From the NCBI RefSeq assembly GCF_014196715.1, contig NZ_JACIEF010000001.1, forward strand, positions 1,098,872 through 1,162,871: 64,000 bases of DNA, in the 5' to 3' direction. The position numbers and the translations under genes were made by a program. This document shows positions 7,534 through 15,875 of this stretch, piece by piece (position 1 is the stretch's first letter; each line of letters starts with the position of its first letter). The stretch is from Pedobacter zeae (GTDB lineage: Bacteria; Bacteroidota; Bacteroidia; Sphingobacteriales; Sphingobacteriaceae). The notes under the pieces are model-generated. The model was given only the letters and a program-made list of their open reading frames with translations, searched no databases and was not told where the DNA came from.

Positions 7534-9402
7534 ATGAACAAAAAAACAATTTTAGCAGCCGCCGGTTTAGGCGTGGTACAGCTAATGATTAGCCAATGGG
7601 CTAACGCGCAGCAAAAAGACACTTTGCAGCTTAAAGACGTGGTCATTTCTGCCACTAAAAACGATCAAAAACAATCACAAACCGGTAAGGTGGTCAGCAT
7701 CATCAGTAGAGAGGTGTTGGAACGCAGCAATGGTAAATCGTTACCGGAACTCATCAGCGAGCAGGCTGGAATTATTGTAGCCGGCGCCAGCAGCAACCCC
7801 GGACTGAACAAATCGGTTTTTTTCAGGGGGGCGGGAAGTGCCTATGCTGTTGTTTTAATTGATGGTATTGTGCAGAACGATCCATCAGGAAACGGTGGTG
7901 CATTCGATTTAAGATTGCTTTCCATCGATCAGATCGATCACATCGAAATTTTAAGAGGCGGACAGTCTACCATTTATGGTTCTGATGCCGTTGCCGGAGT
8001 AATCAACATCATTACTAAAAAAGGTGGTCCAAAAGGCAATACCATTTATGGTGTGGCCAGTGCAGGAAGTTACGAAACTTATAAAGGAACTATTGGTTTA
8101 AATGGTGGTGTTGAAGGGTTTTCCTATAACATCAATTATACCCATGCCAAAACCGACGGGATTTCAGAAGCAGCAACGCCAGTAGGAAGCACAGCCCAAT
8201 TTGATAAAGACGGTTTTAAAACCGATGCCTTAAATGCAAATTTCGGTATCAAATTGGACAATCATTTCTCGGTTAATCCATTTGTACGTTATTATTTCGG
8301 TAATTATAAATTTGACGGCGGCGCATTTGCCGATGCAAACAACTATTCTATCCTGAAAAACTTTGCTGCGGGTACCAATGCGAAATATGAATTTGCTACC
8401 GGTAAAGTAACGTTAAATTATAGTTTCGAAAATACAAGAAACGATGCGCATAGCCAGTATCCTAGCCTTAACGAGGGAAGGGCATCTTTGCTGGATTTAT
8501 TCTATAATCAAAAATTGAACAACAAACTCGATTTATTGGTAGGTATCGATAACCGTGTATTGAAATTATCATCAGTAGCAAATAAACCGGAAACAAATAT
8601 TTTTGCCGCCTACGGATCATTGTTCTTACACGATTTAAGTGTATTCAACCTTGAAGTTGGCGGACGTTACAATAAACATGAGCAATATGGCGAAAACTAT
8701 ACCTATTCAATTACCCCAAGTATCAACATCATAAAAGAAATTAAATTATTCGGAACGGTTTCAACAGCATTTAAAGTGCCTACCTTAAATATGCTTTTTG
8801 GCCAGTTTGGTGCCAATCTTGATCTGAAGCCCGAAAAATCAAAGAATTACGAAGCTGGTGTTAACTTTAGCTTTGCTGATGACAAATTCAGCTTGCGTTT
8901 AGCCGGTTACAAACGCGACTTAACTGATGCCATTATTTATGTTTATCCTACCGGTTACATTAACCAGGTAAGCCAAAAAGTCAAAGGATTCGAGGTAGAG
9001 CCGGCAGTTAAATTCGGTGTATTCAATATCAATGCGTACTATGCCTATGTAGAAGGAAACGAATTTAATTTTATAGATAATGCCGTTGCCAATTATCTTT
9101 TCCGCAGACCGAAACATACTTTTGGCATCAATGCAGGTGCACAGGCCACAGATCATTTATACGTAAGTACCAATTTCCGTTATTTTGGCAAACGTAACGA
9201 TGGTAATTTTACCACTTATACGGTAGATAATCTGCCTGCTTACCAATTGTTAAATGCTTATGCAGAGTATGCTTTGGCTAAAAAACGTGTAAAATTGTTC
9301 TTCGATGCCAAAAACATCCTGAACGAAAAATACAACGAGATTATCGGCTATAATAGTATGGGTTTCAATTTTAATACCGGTGTAATTTTTAATATACACT
9401 AA
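7534..9402 (+). CDS. btuB: TonB-dependent outer-membrane cobalamin receptor, BtuB-like
   Basis: Energised outer-membrane receptor for vitamin B12. The 622-residue protein has a signal peptide ending near ANAQ (residue 25), a TonB-box-like segment (DVVISATKND), a plug domain (about 45-160) with the SVFFRGAGSAYAVVLIDG, IEILRGGQSTIYGSDAVAGVINIITK motifs, and a 22-stranded-barrel-type remainder ending in an aromatic-rich C-terminus (FNTGVIFNIH). Length is typical of BtuB rather than of the much longer SusC proteins. The cobalamin riboswitch directly upstream identifies the substrate class. The gene is followed after 37 bases by a DUF6580-like membrane protein. Confidence 0.9.
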   Translation: MNKKTILAAAGLGVVQLMISQWANAQQKDTLQLKDVVISATKNDQKQSQTGKVVSIISREVLERSNGKSLPELISEQAGIIVAGASSNPGLNKSVFFRGAGSAYAVVLIDGIVQNDPSGNGGAFDLRLLSIDQIDHIEILRGGQSTIYGSDAVAGVINIITKKGGPKGNTIYGVASAGSYETYKGTIGLNGGVEGFSYNINYTHAKTDGISEAATPVGSTAQFDKDGFKTDALNANFGIKLDNHFSVNPFVRYYFGNYKFDGGAFADANNYSILKNFAAGTNAKYEFATGKVTLNYSFENTRNDAHSQYPSLNEGRASLLDLFYNQKLNNKLDLLVGIDNRVLKLSSVANKPETNIFAAYGSLFLHDLSVFNLEVGGRYNKHEQYGENYTYSITPSINIIKEIKLFGTVSTAFKVPTLNMLFGQFGANLDLKPEKSKNYEAGVNFSFADDKFSLRLAGYKRDLTDAIIYVYPTGYINQVSQKVKGFEVEPAVKFGVFNINAYYAYVEGNEFNFIDNAVANYLFRRPKHTFGINAGAQATDHLYVSTNFRYFGKRNDGNFTTYTVDNLPAYQLLNAYAEYALAKKRVKLFFDAKNILNEKYNEIIGYNSMGFNFNTGVIFNIH

Positions 9403-9439
9403 TAAAAATTAACTTTGCTCAACGAATAACCAAAATACA

Positions 9440-10033
9440 ATGGCTCATTTAAAATTTAATCCCCGTAACTTAGTACTGCTCTTAATGATATTAGCAATTA
9501 CGGCCTTGCGTTTGCTGATAACATTTAATTCAGATGAATTGAAATTTGCTAATTTTTCCTCAATCGGGGCAGTAGCTTTATTTGGTGGTGCCTATTTTAA
9601 AGATCAGGCCAAAGCTTTTGCTTTTCCGTTACTGAGTTTGTTTTTAAGCGACTTTATTTTAGCCTCCACTATTTTTAGTAAATATAGCGGCGATTCTTTT
9701 TTATACGAAGGCTGGTATTGGACCTATATTGCCTTTGCTTTAATGGTTTTAGTTGGCAGGATTCTGCTTAAAAATGTAAATGTGGTAAATTTATTAGCCT
9801 CAACATTAAGCATTGTGCTTATTCACTGGTTGGTTACCGATTTAGGTGTTTGGATCAATAATCCGGCCTATACCCAGGATTTAGCAGGTTATTGGAGCTG
9901 CCTGGTAAAAGCCATTCCATTCGAAATCAGGTTCTTGGAAGGAACCGTTATTTACGGGGCTTTACTTTTTGGTGCTTTCGAAATTTTAAAAGCTAAATAC
10001 CCGGTATTAAAATTAGAAGCGCAAGCGGTATAA
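9440..10033 (+). CDS. DUF6580-like integral membrane protein, candidate B12 transport component
   Basis: The 197-residue protein is almost entirely hydrophobic, with about five or six membrane helices, and contains the segments FANFSSIGAVALFGGAYF and LSLFLSDFIL near residues 35-75, which I associate with the DUF6580 family of Bacteroidota. Its size and topology resemble the substrate-binding S components of ECF transporters. It is the second gene under the cobalamin riboswitch and is followed by a terminator, so its expression should follow B12 status. A role as inner-membrane B12 transporter or its S component is inference; no EcfT or ATPase gene is nearby. Family assignment is from memory of the motif, not a search. 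Confidence 0.7.
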   Translation: MAHLKFNPRNLVLLLMILAITALRLLITFNSDELKFANFSSIGAVALFGGAYFKDQAKAFAFPLLSLFLSDFILASTIFSKYSGDSFLYEGWYWTYIAFALMVLVGRILLKNVNVVNLLASTLSIVLIHWLVTDLGVWINNPAYTQDLAGYWSCLVKAIPFEIRFLEGTVIYGALLFGAFEILKAKYPVLKLEAQAV

Positions 10034-10053
10034 AATACCAGATTTAAATAGAA

Positions 10054-10092
10054 ATCCTCTTTTGATTCAGTTCAGAAGAGGATTTTTTTTAT
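10054..10092 (+). terminator. Intrinsic terminator of the riboswitch operon
   Basis: AAATCCTCTT at 10054-10063 pairs with AAGAGGATTT at 10078-10087, followed by a T run to 10092. It separates the btuB/DUF6580 pair from the btuF-like operon. Confidence 0.85.
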
Positions 10093-10136
10093 CTTAGATA
10101 ACTAATTACTTTTTTAATTAATACATTTTACATCCA

Positions 10137-11078
10137 ATGAAGGTTGTTTCCTTTTTACCTGCTGCTACCAAAATGATCTATGATATGGGCCTTCAGGATT
10201 ACCTCTATGGCGTAACCTTCGAATGCCCGAAAGAAGCAGCCGATCAGCCCAAGGTAGTGCGTTGCATATTGGAAGGTAAAAACTACTCCAGTATAGAGAT
10301 TGACCGGATTTTTTCGGCATCCAAAGCGCAGGGTAAAAGCCTGTATTGGGTAGATGATGCACTTTTAGAAAGCATTGCACCTGATGTTGTTTTTACGCAG
10401 GATATCTGTGAGGTATGTAATATTGATACAGTTTGTACCGAAACGGCTGTGATGAAACTAAGCAAGCAGCCACTTTTGGTTCCGCTTTCGCCAAATAACC
10501 TGCAGGATGTTTTCGAATGTGCCATCACTATTGCAAGGGCATTGGGAAAGGAAGAAGTCGCTTTTGCTTACCTGGCCCGTTTGCAGCAGAAAACCGATCA
10601 GATTTTAGATCAATTACGCGAAAACCGATCTCCTTTAAAGCGGGTGATGCTGATGGAATGGATAGAACCAATATACAATTGCGGACACTGGATTCCCTTC
10701 CAGATTGCCGCTGCCGGAGGGGTAGATATGCTTTCGAACCCTGCAGGCGATTCGATTGTTACTCCTTGGGAAAAGATTGTGAAATATAATCCTGAGGTTC
10801 TGGTTATTGCACCTTGCGGCTTTGATCAGAAACGCAGCCTGGAAGAAATGAGCCTGCTTACAGCGAAAGCCGGATGGGAAACGCTCGAAGCAGTAAAAAA
10901 TAACCAAGTATATATTGCCGATTTTGATATGTTTACCCAGCCCAGTATAGGAACCTTGATAGAAGGTATCGAAGCCTTAGCTTGCATGTTCCATCCCCGA
11001 ATCTTTAAAGCTGATGGAAATGTCGCTAAGAAATTTATCAATTACACGCAGTCTGTTCAATCACTCCAATCGGTGTAA
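10137..11078 (+). CDS. Cobalamin-binding protein, BtuF-like
   Basis: The 313-residue protein starts MKVVSFLPAATKMIYDMGL and shows the type III periplasmic-binding-protein fold of the cobalamin/siderophore group: GVTFECPKEA near 30, VDDALLESIAPDVVFTQDICEVC near 75-95, and WIEPIYNCGHWIPFQIAAAGG near 185. Bacteroidota have many such BtuF-like proteins in B12 loci. No clear signal peptide or lipobox is visible at this start, so a periplasmic location is uncertain and it may act in the cytosol. It lies after the riboswitch operon's terminator and 6 bases before the sirtuin gene, so it probably has its own promoter in 10093-10136. Confidence 0.8.
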   Translation: MKVVSFLPAATKMIYDMGLQDYLYGVTFECPKEAADQPKVVRCILEGKNYSSIEIDRIFSASKAQGKSLYWVDDALLESIAPDVVFTQDICEVCNIDTVCTETAVMKLSKQPLLVPLSPNNLQDVFECAITIARALGKEEVAFAYLARLQQKTDQILDQLRENRSPLKRVMLMEWIEPIYNCGHWIPFQIAAAGGVDMLSNPAGDSIVTPWEKIVKYNPEVLVIAPCGFDQKRSLEEMSLLTAKAGWETLEAVKNNQVYIADFDMFTQPSIGTLIEGIEALACMFHPRIFKADGNVAKKFINYTQSVQSLQSV

Positions 11079-11084
11079 TATTTT

Positions 11085-11771
11085 ATGAAATTAGTTGTTT
11101 TAACAGGGGCAGGCATCAGTGCCGAAAGCGGATTGAAGACTTTCAGGGATGCTGATGGCTTGTGGGAAGGATATAATGTGTATGATGTAGCTACACCAGA
11201 GGCCTGGGAAAGAAACCCGGAGTTGGTGCAGGAGTTTTATAACGAAAGAAGACGCCAGGTTTTAGCAGCCGAACCTAACCGGGCACATCAGTTACTTGCT
11301 GCACTCGAAAAAGACTTTGACGTTGAAATCATTACCCAAAATATCGACGACCTTCATGAAAGGGCAGGATCTACAAAAGTTACCCATCTTCATGGCGTAA
11401 TTACCAGATCGCAGTCAGATCTACGACCCGATTTAACGTACCCTATTCAGGGAACAGAAATCAAAATGGGAGATTTATGTGAATTGGGATCTCAGCTCAG
11501 GCCCCATGTGGTATGGTTTGGCGAGGCGGTACCCATGATTGAAGTTGCCGCAAAACTTTGTAAACAGGCAGATATATTTGTACTCATTGGTACTTCACTG
11601 GCCGTTTATCCGGCAGCCGGATTAATTGATTTTGTACCCGCTATTGTAGATAAATATATCATCGATCCGCGTATACCCGATGTTAAACGGTATAAAAATG
11701 TGATCAATATCGAAAAAAATGCCGTTGAAGGTGTAGCCCAACTTAACGAAATTTTATTGAATGCCCGGTAA
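11085..11771 (+). CDS. NAD-dependent protein deacylase, SIR2/CobB family
   Basis: Removes acyl groups from lysines using NAD+. The 228-residue protein shows GAGISAESG at 8-16, TQNIDDLHERAG at 84-95, the catalytic HLHG with His103, and GTSLAVYPAAG near 170. Tyr52 and Arg55 in FYNERR correspond to the Tyr/Arg pair that marks class III sirtuins with desuccinylase and demalonylase activity. The region between His103 and RPHVVWFGE, where many sirtuins have two CxxC pairs for zinc, has only one Cys, so the zinc site appears lost. It sits between the BtuF-like gene and a PP-loop ATPase with a 6-base gap before it and an 11-base overlap after, a tight operon. Any link to B12 metabolism is by context only. 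Confidence 0.9.
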   Translation: MKLVVLTGAGISAESGLKTFRDADGLWEGYNVYDVATPEAWERNPELVQEFYNERRRQVLAAEPNRAHQLLAALEKDFDVEIITQNIDDLHERAGSTKVTHLHGVITRSQSDLRPDLTYPIQGTEIKMGDLCELGSQLRPHVVWFGEAVPMIEVAAKLCKQADIFVLIGTSLAVYPAAGLIDFVPAIVDKYIIDPRIPDVKRYKNVINIEKNAVEGVAQLNEILLNAR

Positions 11772-12486
11772 AAAGATCTGTATATTCAACTGGAGCGGTG
11801 GTAAAGACAGTACGCTGGCACTTCACTATGCCCTGCAGGATCCCGGGCTGGAAATCCGCTACCTCATTACAACCGTTACCGAAAAATACAACCGCGTTTC
11901 AATGCACGGTGTAAGGGAAGCTTTGCTGATCAGGCAGGCTGAAAGTATTGGCATTCCTTTGTATCAGATCCGTTTAGGTGAAATGCCCGATATGGAGACT
12001 TACGATAATACGATGAAAATGCATCTTTCGAAATTTAAGGAAGAAGGCATCACCCATTCTATTTTCGGAGATATATTTTTGGAGGATTTGCGTTTATACC
12101 GCGAAAACAAATTAGCCGAAATTGGTATTGAGGCTATTTTTCCGCTATGGCAAAAAGATACCAGGCAACTGGTCAGTGAGTTTATCAACCTGAACTATAA
12201 AACCATCATTGTTTGTACACAGCAACATTTAAAAGATTTTTGTGGAAAAGTAATCAACGAGGAACTGATTGATCAGCTCCCTCCGGAAATTGATCCCTGC
12301 GGAGAAAATGGTGAGTTTCATACATTTGCATTTGAAGGGCCTGTTTTCAGGAAGAAAATTAATTTTTCGGTTGGTGAGCAGGTTTTCAGAACTTACAATA
12401 CACCCGCAAAAGCAGGGCGGGATGACGATTCTCCCTGTGTTTCAACAGCACTTTCCGGCTTTTGGTATACCGATTTGGTAGAATAA
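11761..12486 (+). CDS. PP-loop ATP pyrophosphatase, Dph6-related
   Basis: Adenylating enzyme of the N-type ATP pyrophosphatase family. The 241-residue protein has the P-loop SGGKDS at 12-17, the LGEMPDMETYD and GDIFLEDLR segments near 75 and 105, and a GENGEFHTFAFEGPVF motif near 190, features of the Dph6/diphthamide-synthase-related family. Bacteria lack diphthamide, so the substrate must differ. Its start lies 11 bases inside the sirtuin gene, so translation is coupled. Position in a B12 locus suggests a role in cobinamide or nucleotide-loop amidation or salvage, but this is inference only. Confidence 0.85.
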   Translation: MPGKKICIFNWSGGKDSTLALHYALQDPGLEIRYLITTVTEKYNRVSMHGVREALLIRQAESIGIPLYQIRLGEMPDMETYDNTMKMHLSKFKEEGITHSIFGDIFLEDLRLYRENKLAEIGIEAIFPLWQKDTRQLVSEFINLNYKTIIVCTQQHLKDFCGKVINEELIDQLPPEIDPCGENGEFHTFAFEGPVFRKKINFSVGEQVFRTYNTPAKAGRDDDSPCVSTALSGFWYTDLVE

Positions 12487-12617
12487 TTTTTTCTTTCTAA
12501 AACATTTTGGCATCATTTTTTCTTTACTATTCATAATTAACTAAATCGCACATTCAAAATGAAACTGTTTAGCATGGTTAGGTAGCTAAACTGGCGTCAT
12601 ATTTAAAATTTAAAGTT

Positions 12618-13115
12618 ATGAAAAAGATATTGGTAGTAATCGCATTAAGTTCTGTTATGTTTGCTTGTAACAATAAGGAAAAAGAAGAAGCAGCATTAAA
12701 ACAACAACAGTTAGAAAAACAAATGGCTATTAAAGCAGTAAAAGACAGTTTACGGTTAGATAGCTTTAAGAAAGCTGAAGCGGCTAAAGTAGAACAGGAA
12801 AAAGAAGCTAAACGCCAGGCCGAATTAGCCGCAGCCAGAAGGGCAGGTGCAGCGTCATCAAGATCGTATGCAAGTTCTGGTGGTAGCTCAAGTGGTTCAT
12901 ATGGTGGTACTCAGCCAACAGCTAAGAAAAAAGGCTGGAGTGATGCTGCAAAAGGAGCTGTAATCGGTGGAGCAGCAGGAGCTGTGGGTGGTGCCTTAAT
13001 CGATAAGAAAAAAGGTAGAGGTGCCATTATCGGTGGATTGGTTGGTGCCGGTGGCGGTTATCTGATCGGTAGAGGAGAAGACAGGAAATCAGGCCGTGTG
13101 CAACCTAAAAACTAG
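12618..13115 (+). CDS. Glycine-zipper lipoprotein
   Basis: The 165-residue protein has a lipoprotein signal with Cys17 (SSVMFAC), a Lys/Glu/Gln-rich helical stretch (about 25-75, likely coiled coil), a Ser/Gly linker, and a C-terminal glycine-zipper region (VIGGAAGAVGGALI and IIGGLVGAGGGYLIG). Such zippers, as in SlyB/YMGG-type proteins, insert in or lie against the outer membrane. Function is unknown. Its 5' region has an inverted repeat, GTTTAGC/GCTAAAC (12567-12573 and 12585-12591). An intrinsic terminator follows the stop. Confidence 0.85.
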   Translation: MKKILVVIALSSVMFACNNKEKEEAALKQQQLEKQMAIKAVKDSLRLDSFKKAEAAKVEQEKEAKRQAELAAARRAGAASSRSYASSGGSSSGSYGGTQPTAKKKGWSDAAKGAVIGGAAGAVGGALIDKKKGRGAIIGGLVGAGGGYLIGRGEDRKSGRVQPKN

Positions 13116-13134
13116 GCTTTTTTAAGATAAAAGG

Positions 13135-13162
13135 AATCCCGATTTTACATCGGGATTTTTTT
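13135..13162 (+). terminator. Intrinsic terminator after the glycine-zipper lipoprotein
   Basis: AATCCCGAT at 13135-13143 pairs with ATCGGGATT at 13149-13157 around a 5-base loop, followed by a T run. Confidence 0.85.
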
Positions 13163-13208
13163 ATGCCCAATTAAAAAGGTTTAATATATTTACATAAAAA
13201 AATACCCA

Positions 13209-13541
13209 ATGACAGAAACTGCAGATAAAGGCCAGATCCAACACTTTGTAATGTTTTGGTTAAAACCACAACTTACCAAAACTGAAATAGCAGACTTTGC
13301 TAACTTTTTTGAGAGTTTAAAATCCATTAAATACATCAAAAGTCTAAGTTATGGTTTAGCAGCCAATACACCGGTACGCCCCGTTACCGATAATTCTTTC
13401 ACTTACTCGCTTACCATAACGTTCGCAAACATTGCCGATCATAATGCTTACCAGGAAGATAAAACGCATTTAGACGCAGTAGAAAAATTTTCTAAAAACT
13501 GGTACAGGGTTGTTGTTCACGATACGGTAGTTTCGGTTTAA
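13209..13541 (+). CDS. Dabb (stress-responsive alpha-beta barrel) protein
   Basis: The 110-residue protein fits the dimeric alpha-beta barrel 'stress responsive A/B barrel' family: QHFVMFWLKPQ at the start of strand 1, a helix with DFANFFESL, the YSLTITFANIADHNAYQ strand and helix, then LDAVEKFSKNW. Members are small soluble dimers of mostly unknown function. The start at 13209 gives MTETADK. It is monocistronic, with a strong terminator after it. Confidence 0.8.
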   Translation: MTETADKGQIQHFVMFWLKPQLTKTEIADFANFFESLKSIKYIKSLSYGLAANTPVRPVTDNSFTYSLTITFANIADHNAYQEDKTHLDAVEKFSKNWYRVVVHDTVVSV

Positions 13542-13588
13542 GCTATCGGATTTAGCCAAAGATTTCCAGATGATATTAATCGCAGATG

Positions 13589-13627
13589 CGCAAAGAGAAA
13601 CCTGTGTTTTTCTTTGCGTTTCTTTTT
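13589..13627 (+). terminator. Intrinsic terminator after the Dabb gene
   Basis: CGCAAAGA at 13589-13596 pairs with TCTTTGCG at 13611-13618, followed by a T-rich tail to 13627. Confidence 0.75.
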
Positions 13628-13653
13628 TTATCACCTGAAATTTTCCTGCGTTT

Positions 13654-13928
13654 CGTCATTTCTAGCGGAGTGTAAGGTAGCGGAGAAATCTATTACTCCA
13701 GGTTTCTATAATTTAACCTTTATCTACTCTTGTAAAAGATTGCTTCATCTGCCTAGATTACCGTGCTTCGATTCGCAACGACTAGGGTTTTTAACCCTGT
13801 TATCCGCGCGTCACCAACAAAATGAACCAATGGACGATCTTTAGCCACAGGTTTACACATAGCAGGCTTTTCGTTTTTACCATGAGTTTTCGTCATTTCG
13901 ACCGGAGTGCAACGTGTTGGAGAAATCT
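13654..13928. repeat. Two degenerate copies of a dispersed repeat in a gene-free gap
   Basis: Degenerate copies of a 38-bp family starting CGTCATTTC and ending GAGAAATCT lie at 13654-13691 and 13891-13928. The similarity goes on after each copy (ATCTACTCTTGTAAAA, then a TTGCTTCAT block), so a unit of about 110 bp was duplicated 237 bp apart. The same short element recurs near 21.7, 47 and 50.5 kb. The gap from 13628 to 14291 otherwise shows no convincing gene; short open frames here have no family motifs. Confidence 0.7.
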
Positions 13929-14291
13929 ACTCATTCAAATTTCTATAAATCAACTTTTATCTACTCTTGTAAAAAGGTTGCTTCATGTTACCCGAACTTC
14001 TGCGCTTTGTCTGCAATGAAGAGTTATTAAGCTTTGCTACCTGTATGCGCTGGCAGATCAATCAATAGCAAATAAGCCTGTAGACTAGCAAACTTCTCAT
14101 TTATTTGGCAAAATTAAGCCTCAGAATTATATTTTGTTAAATGATTTAAAAATCAAAATATCAGTACTTTATGCTAAATTATATTAATTAAAAGTATAGT
14201 TTTGGTGTGGTTTTAAGATCAAAAAATGCCCGAAAATTCAGAATATAATTCTGAATATATGTTTAATCAATTGTTAATCAGTTGTTTATGT

Positions 14292-14543
14292 CTAATATTG
14301 ATGTCTATTGTAGGCTGCCGTGAAGTCGGTACGCATCACCTTAAACCTTTCGATAACAGTCTGGATAAATTCTTCATCTAAAATTTCGAACACGTCATTT
14401 ACGCCGCCCCCGCTCAGGTCGAGTTCGGCCAGTTTATAGCTTTGTTCGAAAGTGCCCTGTTCAAATTTGATGATGAATTTCTGATTCATGGAAAAAATGG
14501 TGATCTTACATTCCGGGTGTGGAAGTTCCGCTACTACTCTCAT
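14292..14543 (-). CDS. Small conserved hypothetical protein
   Basis: An 83-residue soluble, acidic protein (MRVVAELPHPECKITIF at its start, then QKFIIKFEQGTFEQSYKL). It looks like a compact alpha/beta domain without signal peptide or membrane segment. I recall similar short proteins in other Bacteroidota but no function. It lies 18 bases downstream of the CrtA-like gene on the same strand and may be co-transcribed. Confidence 0.65.
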   Translation of the reverse strand: MRVVAELPHPECKITIFSMNQKFIIKFEQGTFEQSYKLAELDLSGGGVNDVFEILDEEFIQTVIERFKVMRTDFTAAYNRHQY

Positions 14544-14561
14544 GCTGATTTTAAGTTTTAA

Positions 14562-15254
14562 TTATTGTGTATTGATTTTAATGCCATTTAAAGTGCCCCA
14601 GCTTTCAATAATCGCGAAGCGGGCAAACAGCTCTTCTTTATACCACTCGCGCGCCCTGGTGAGTCTGATAACGTCTGAATGATCGTGAGATTGGTAGGCA
14701 TAAGCCTTCATACTTTCCGCATTTTCCCATATTGAAAAAGTAGCCTGGTCAAAAAATGGATTTTCGCCAATCCCTGCTGAAAGGATAAAGCCAGGGGCAG
14801 CCCTCATGGCATCCGCGGCTCTTTTTACATTGCTCCTGAATTCCTTTAGCTTATTAAATCTGATGGCCGCCCTAGTAATCACTGCAATTTTTCCGGTATG
14901 ATTTACAGCTGTTTTTTTTGTCTTAAAAGGCTCTTTTCCTGACCATAATCCATGACTAGATAAAGGATTAAGTAAGATAGTAAAGCTTTCGCAACCAAAT
15001 AATTTAAACCATTTCATTACGAATGATCTGAAACTGAAGTCATCATAAGTTGCCCGGTCATCCCAGGTAGTTAATATGGCCCAGTGCCGGTAATCGGCAG
15101 GGAGGTCTACCTGTGCATCTTTGCCGCTACCCATCAATTTCCAAAACCTGCACCCTTTGTTTAGCCATAGCGGGATTCTGAGGATTGCCATGCCAATAAA
15201 GGCAAAGGGGATGGTAAAGCTCCGGAATTTGGTGATGGTTAATGCTACGATCAT
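14562..15254 (-). CDS. CrtA-like (spheroidene monooxygenase-related, DUF3291-like) protein
   Basis: Using the ATG at 15252-15254 the product is 230 residues; the frame is open 40 codons further upstream but that part overlaps the neighbouring promoter region and looks non-coding. Recognisable parts are FRSFTIPFAFIGMAILR at the N-terminus, HWAILTTWDDRATYDDF near 80, GKIAVITRAAIRFNKLKEF near 130, and FFDQATFSIWENAESMKAYAY near 175. These match the spheroidene monooxygenase/CrtA-like ferredoxin-fold family, whose members bind haem or act on carotenoids. No carotenoid genes are nearby, so the substrate is unknown. Confidence 0.75.
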   Translation of the reverse strand: MIVALTITKFRSFTIPFAFIGMAILRIPLWLNKGCRFWKLMGSGKDAQVDLPADYRHWAILTTWDDRATYDDFSFRSFVMKWFKLFGCESFTILLNPLSSHGLWSGKEPFKTKKTAVNHTGKIAVITRAAIRFNKLKEFRSNVKRAADAMRAAPGFILSAGIGENPFFDQATFSIWENAESMKAYAYQSHDHSDVIRLTRAREWYKEELFARFAIIESWGTLNGIKINTQ

Positions 15255-15383
15255 AATGATTGGTTGACCTGTCAAAACTAAGGAATTTAAAGATAGCTTA
15301 TCATTCAAATTTTCGTCATTAAAATCAAAGTTTCCATACATTTCGCAAATCATGATTAACTTTGGGTTACACAAAAAAATAAA

Positions 15384-15863
15384 ATGGCAGAAGATTTAGT
15401 TATTACCAGGGATACTTCGAAAGAAGAACAATATCAATCGATCATTCCACAGATTGAGGCCTTACTGCAGGGAGAAACAGATTTTATCGCCAATCTTGCA
15501 AATGTTGCCGCAGCACTTAAAGAGCAGTTTGGCTGGTTTTGGGTAGGCTTTTATTTGGTTAAGCATGATGAACTTGTTCTTGGTCCGTTTCAGGGGCCGG
15601 TAGCCTGCACGAGGATCAGCAAAGGAAAAGGTGTTTGTGGTACTTCATGGGCTGAAGCCCGGACCATTATTGTTCCCGATGTGGATGAATTTCCAGGACA
15701 CATTGCCTGTGCATCTGCTTCAAGATCTGAAATTGTCCTGCCTTTGATCGTTGATGGTAAGGTTATCGGTGTGCTTGATGTGGATAGTGAAGTGTTGAGT
15801 AAATTCGATGAAACAGATCAGCTTTATTTAGAGCAGGTTATAGCTATTTTATTAAACCGGTAA
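15384..15863 (+). CDS. msrC: Free methionine-(R)-sulfoxide reductase, GAF fold
   Basis: Reduces free methionine-R-sulfoxide, an oxidative-stress repair step. The 159-residue protein is a single GAF domain with WFWVGFYLV, GPFQGPVACTRI, GKGVCGTSW and HIACASASRSEIVLP. Cys75, Cys85 and Cys109 match the three catalytic cysteines of the fRMsr family (E. coli YebR/MsrC), and the spacing is the same. It starts a run of co-directional genes reaching 21651; the next gene begins 12 bases later. Confidence 0.9.
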   Translation: MAEDLVITRDTSKEEQYQSIIPQIEALLQGETDFIANLANVAAALKEQFGWFWVGFYLVKHDELVLGPFQGPVACTRISKGKGVCGTSWAEARTIIVPDVDEFPGHIACASASRSEIVLPLIVDGKVIGVLDVDSEVLSKFDETDQLYLEQVIAILLNR

Positions 15864-15875
15864 TTTAAGAAGATA

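Noticed and set aside
13614..14019. Two plus-strand frames of 76 and 65 codons
   Set aside because: They follow copies of the dispersed repeat and show no motif or start signal.
15255..15374. 40-codon extension of the CrtA-like gene
   Set aside because: The N-terminal part lacks family similarity and overlaps the promoter region of the divergent gene.
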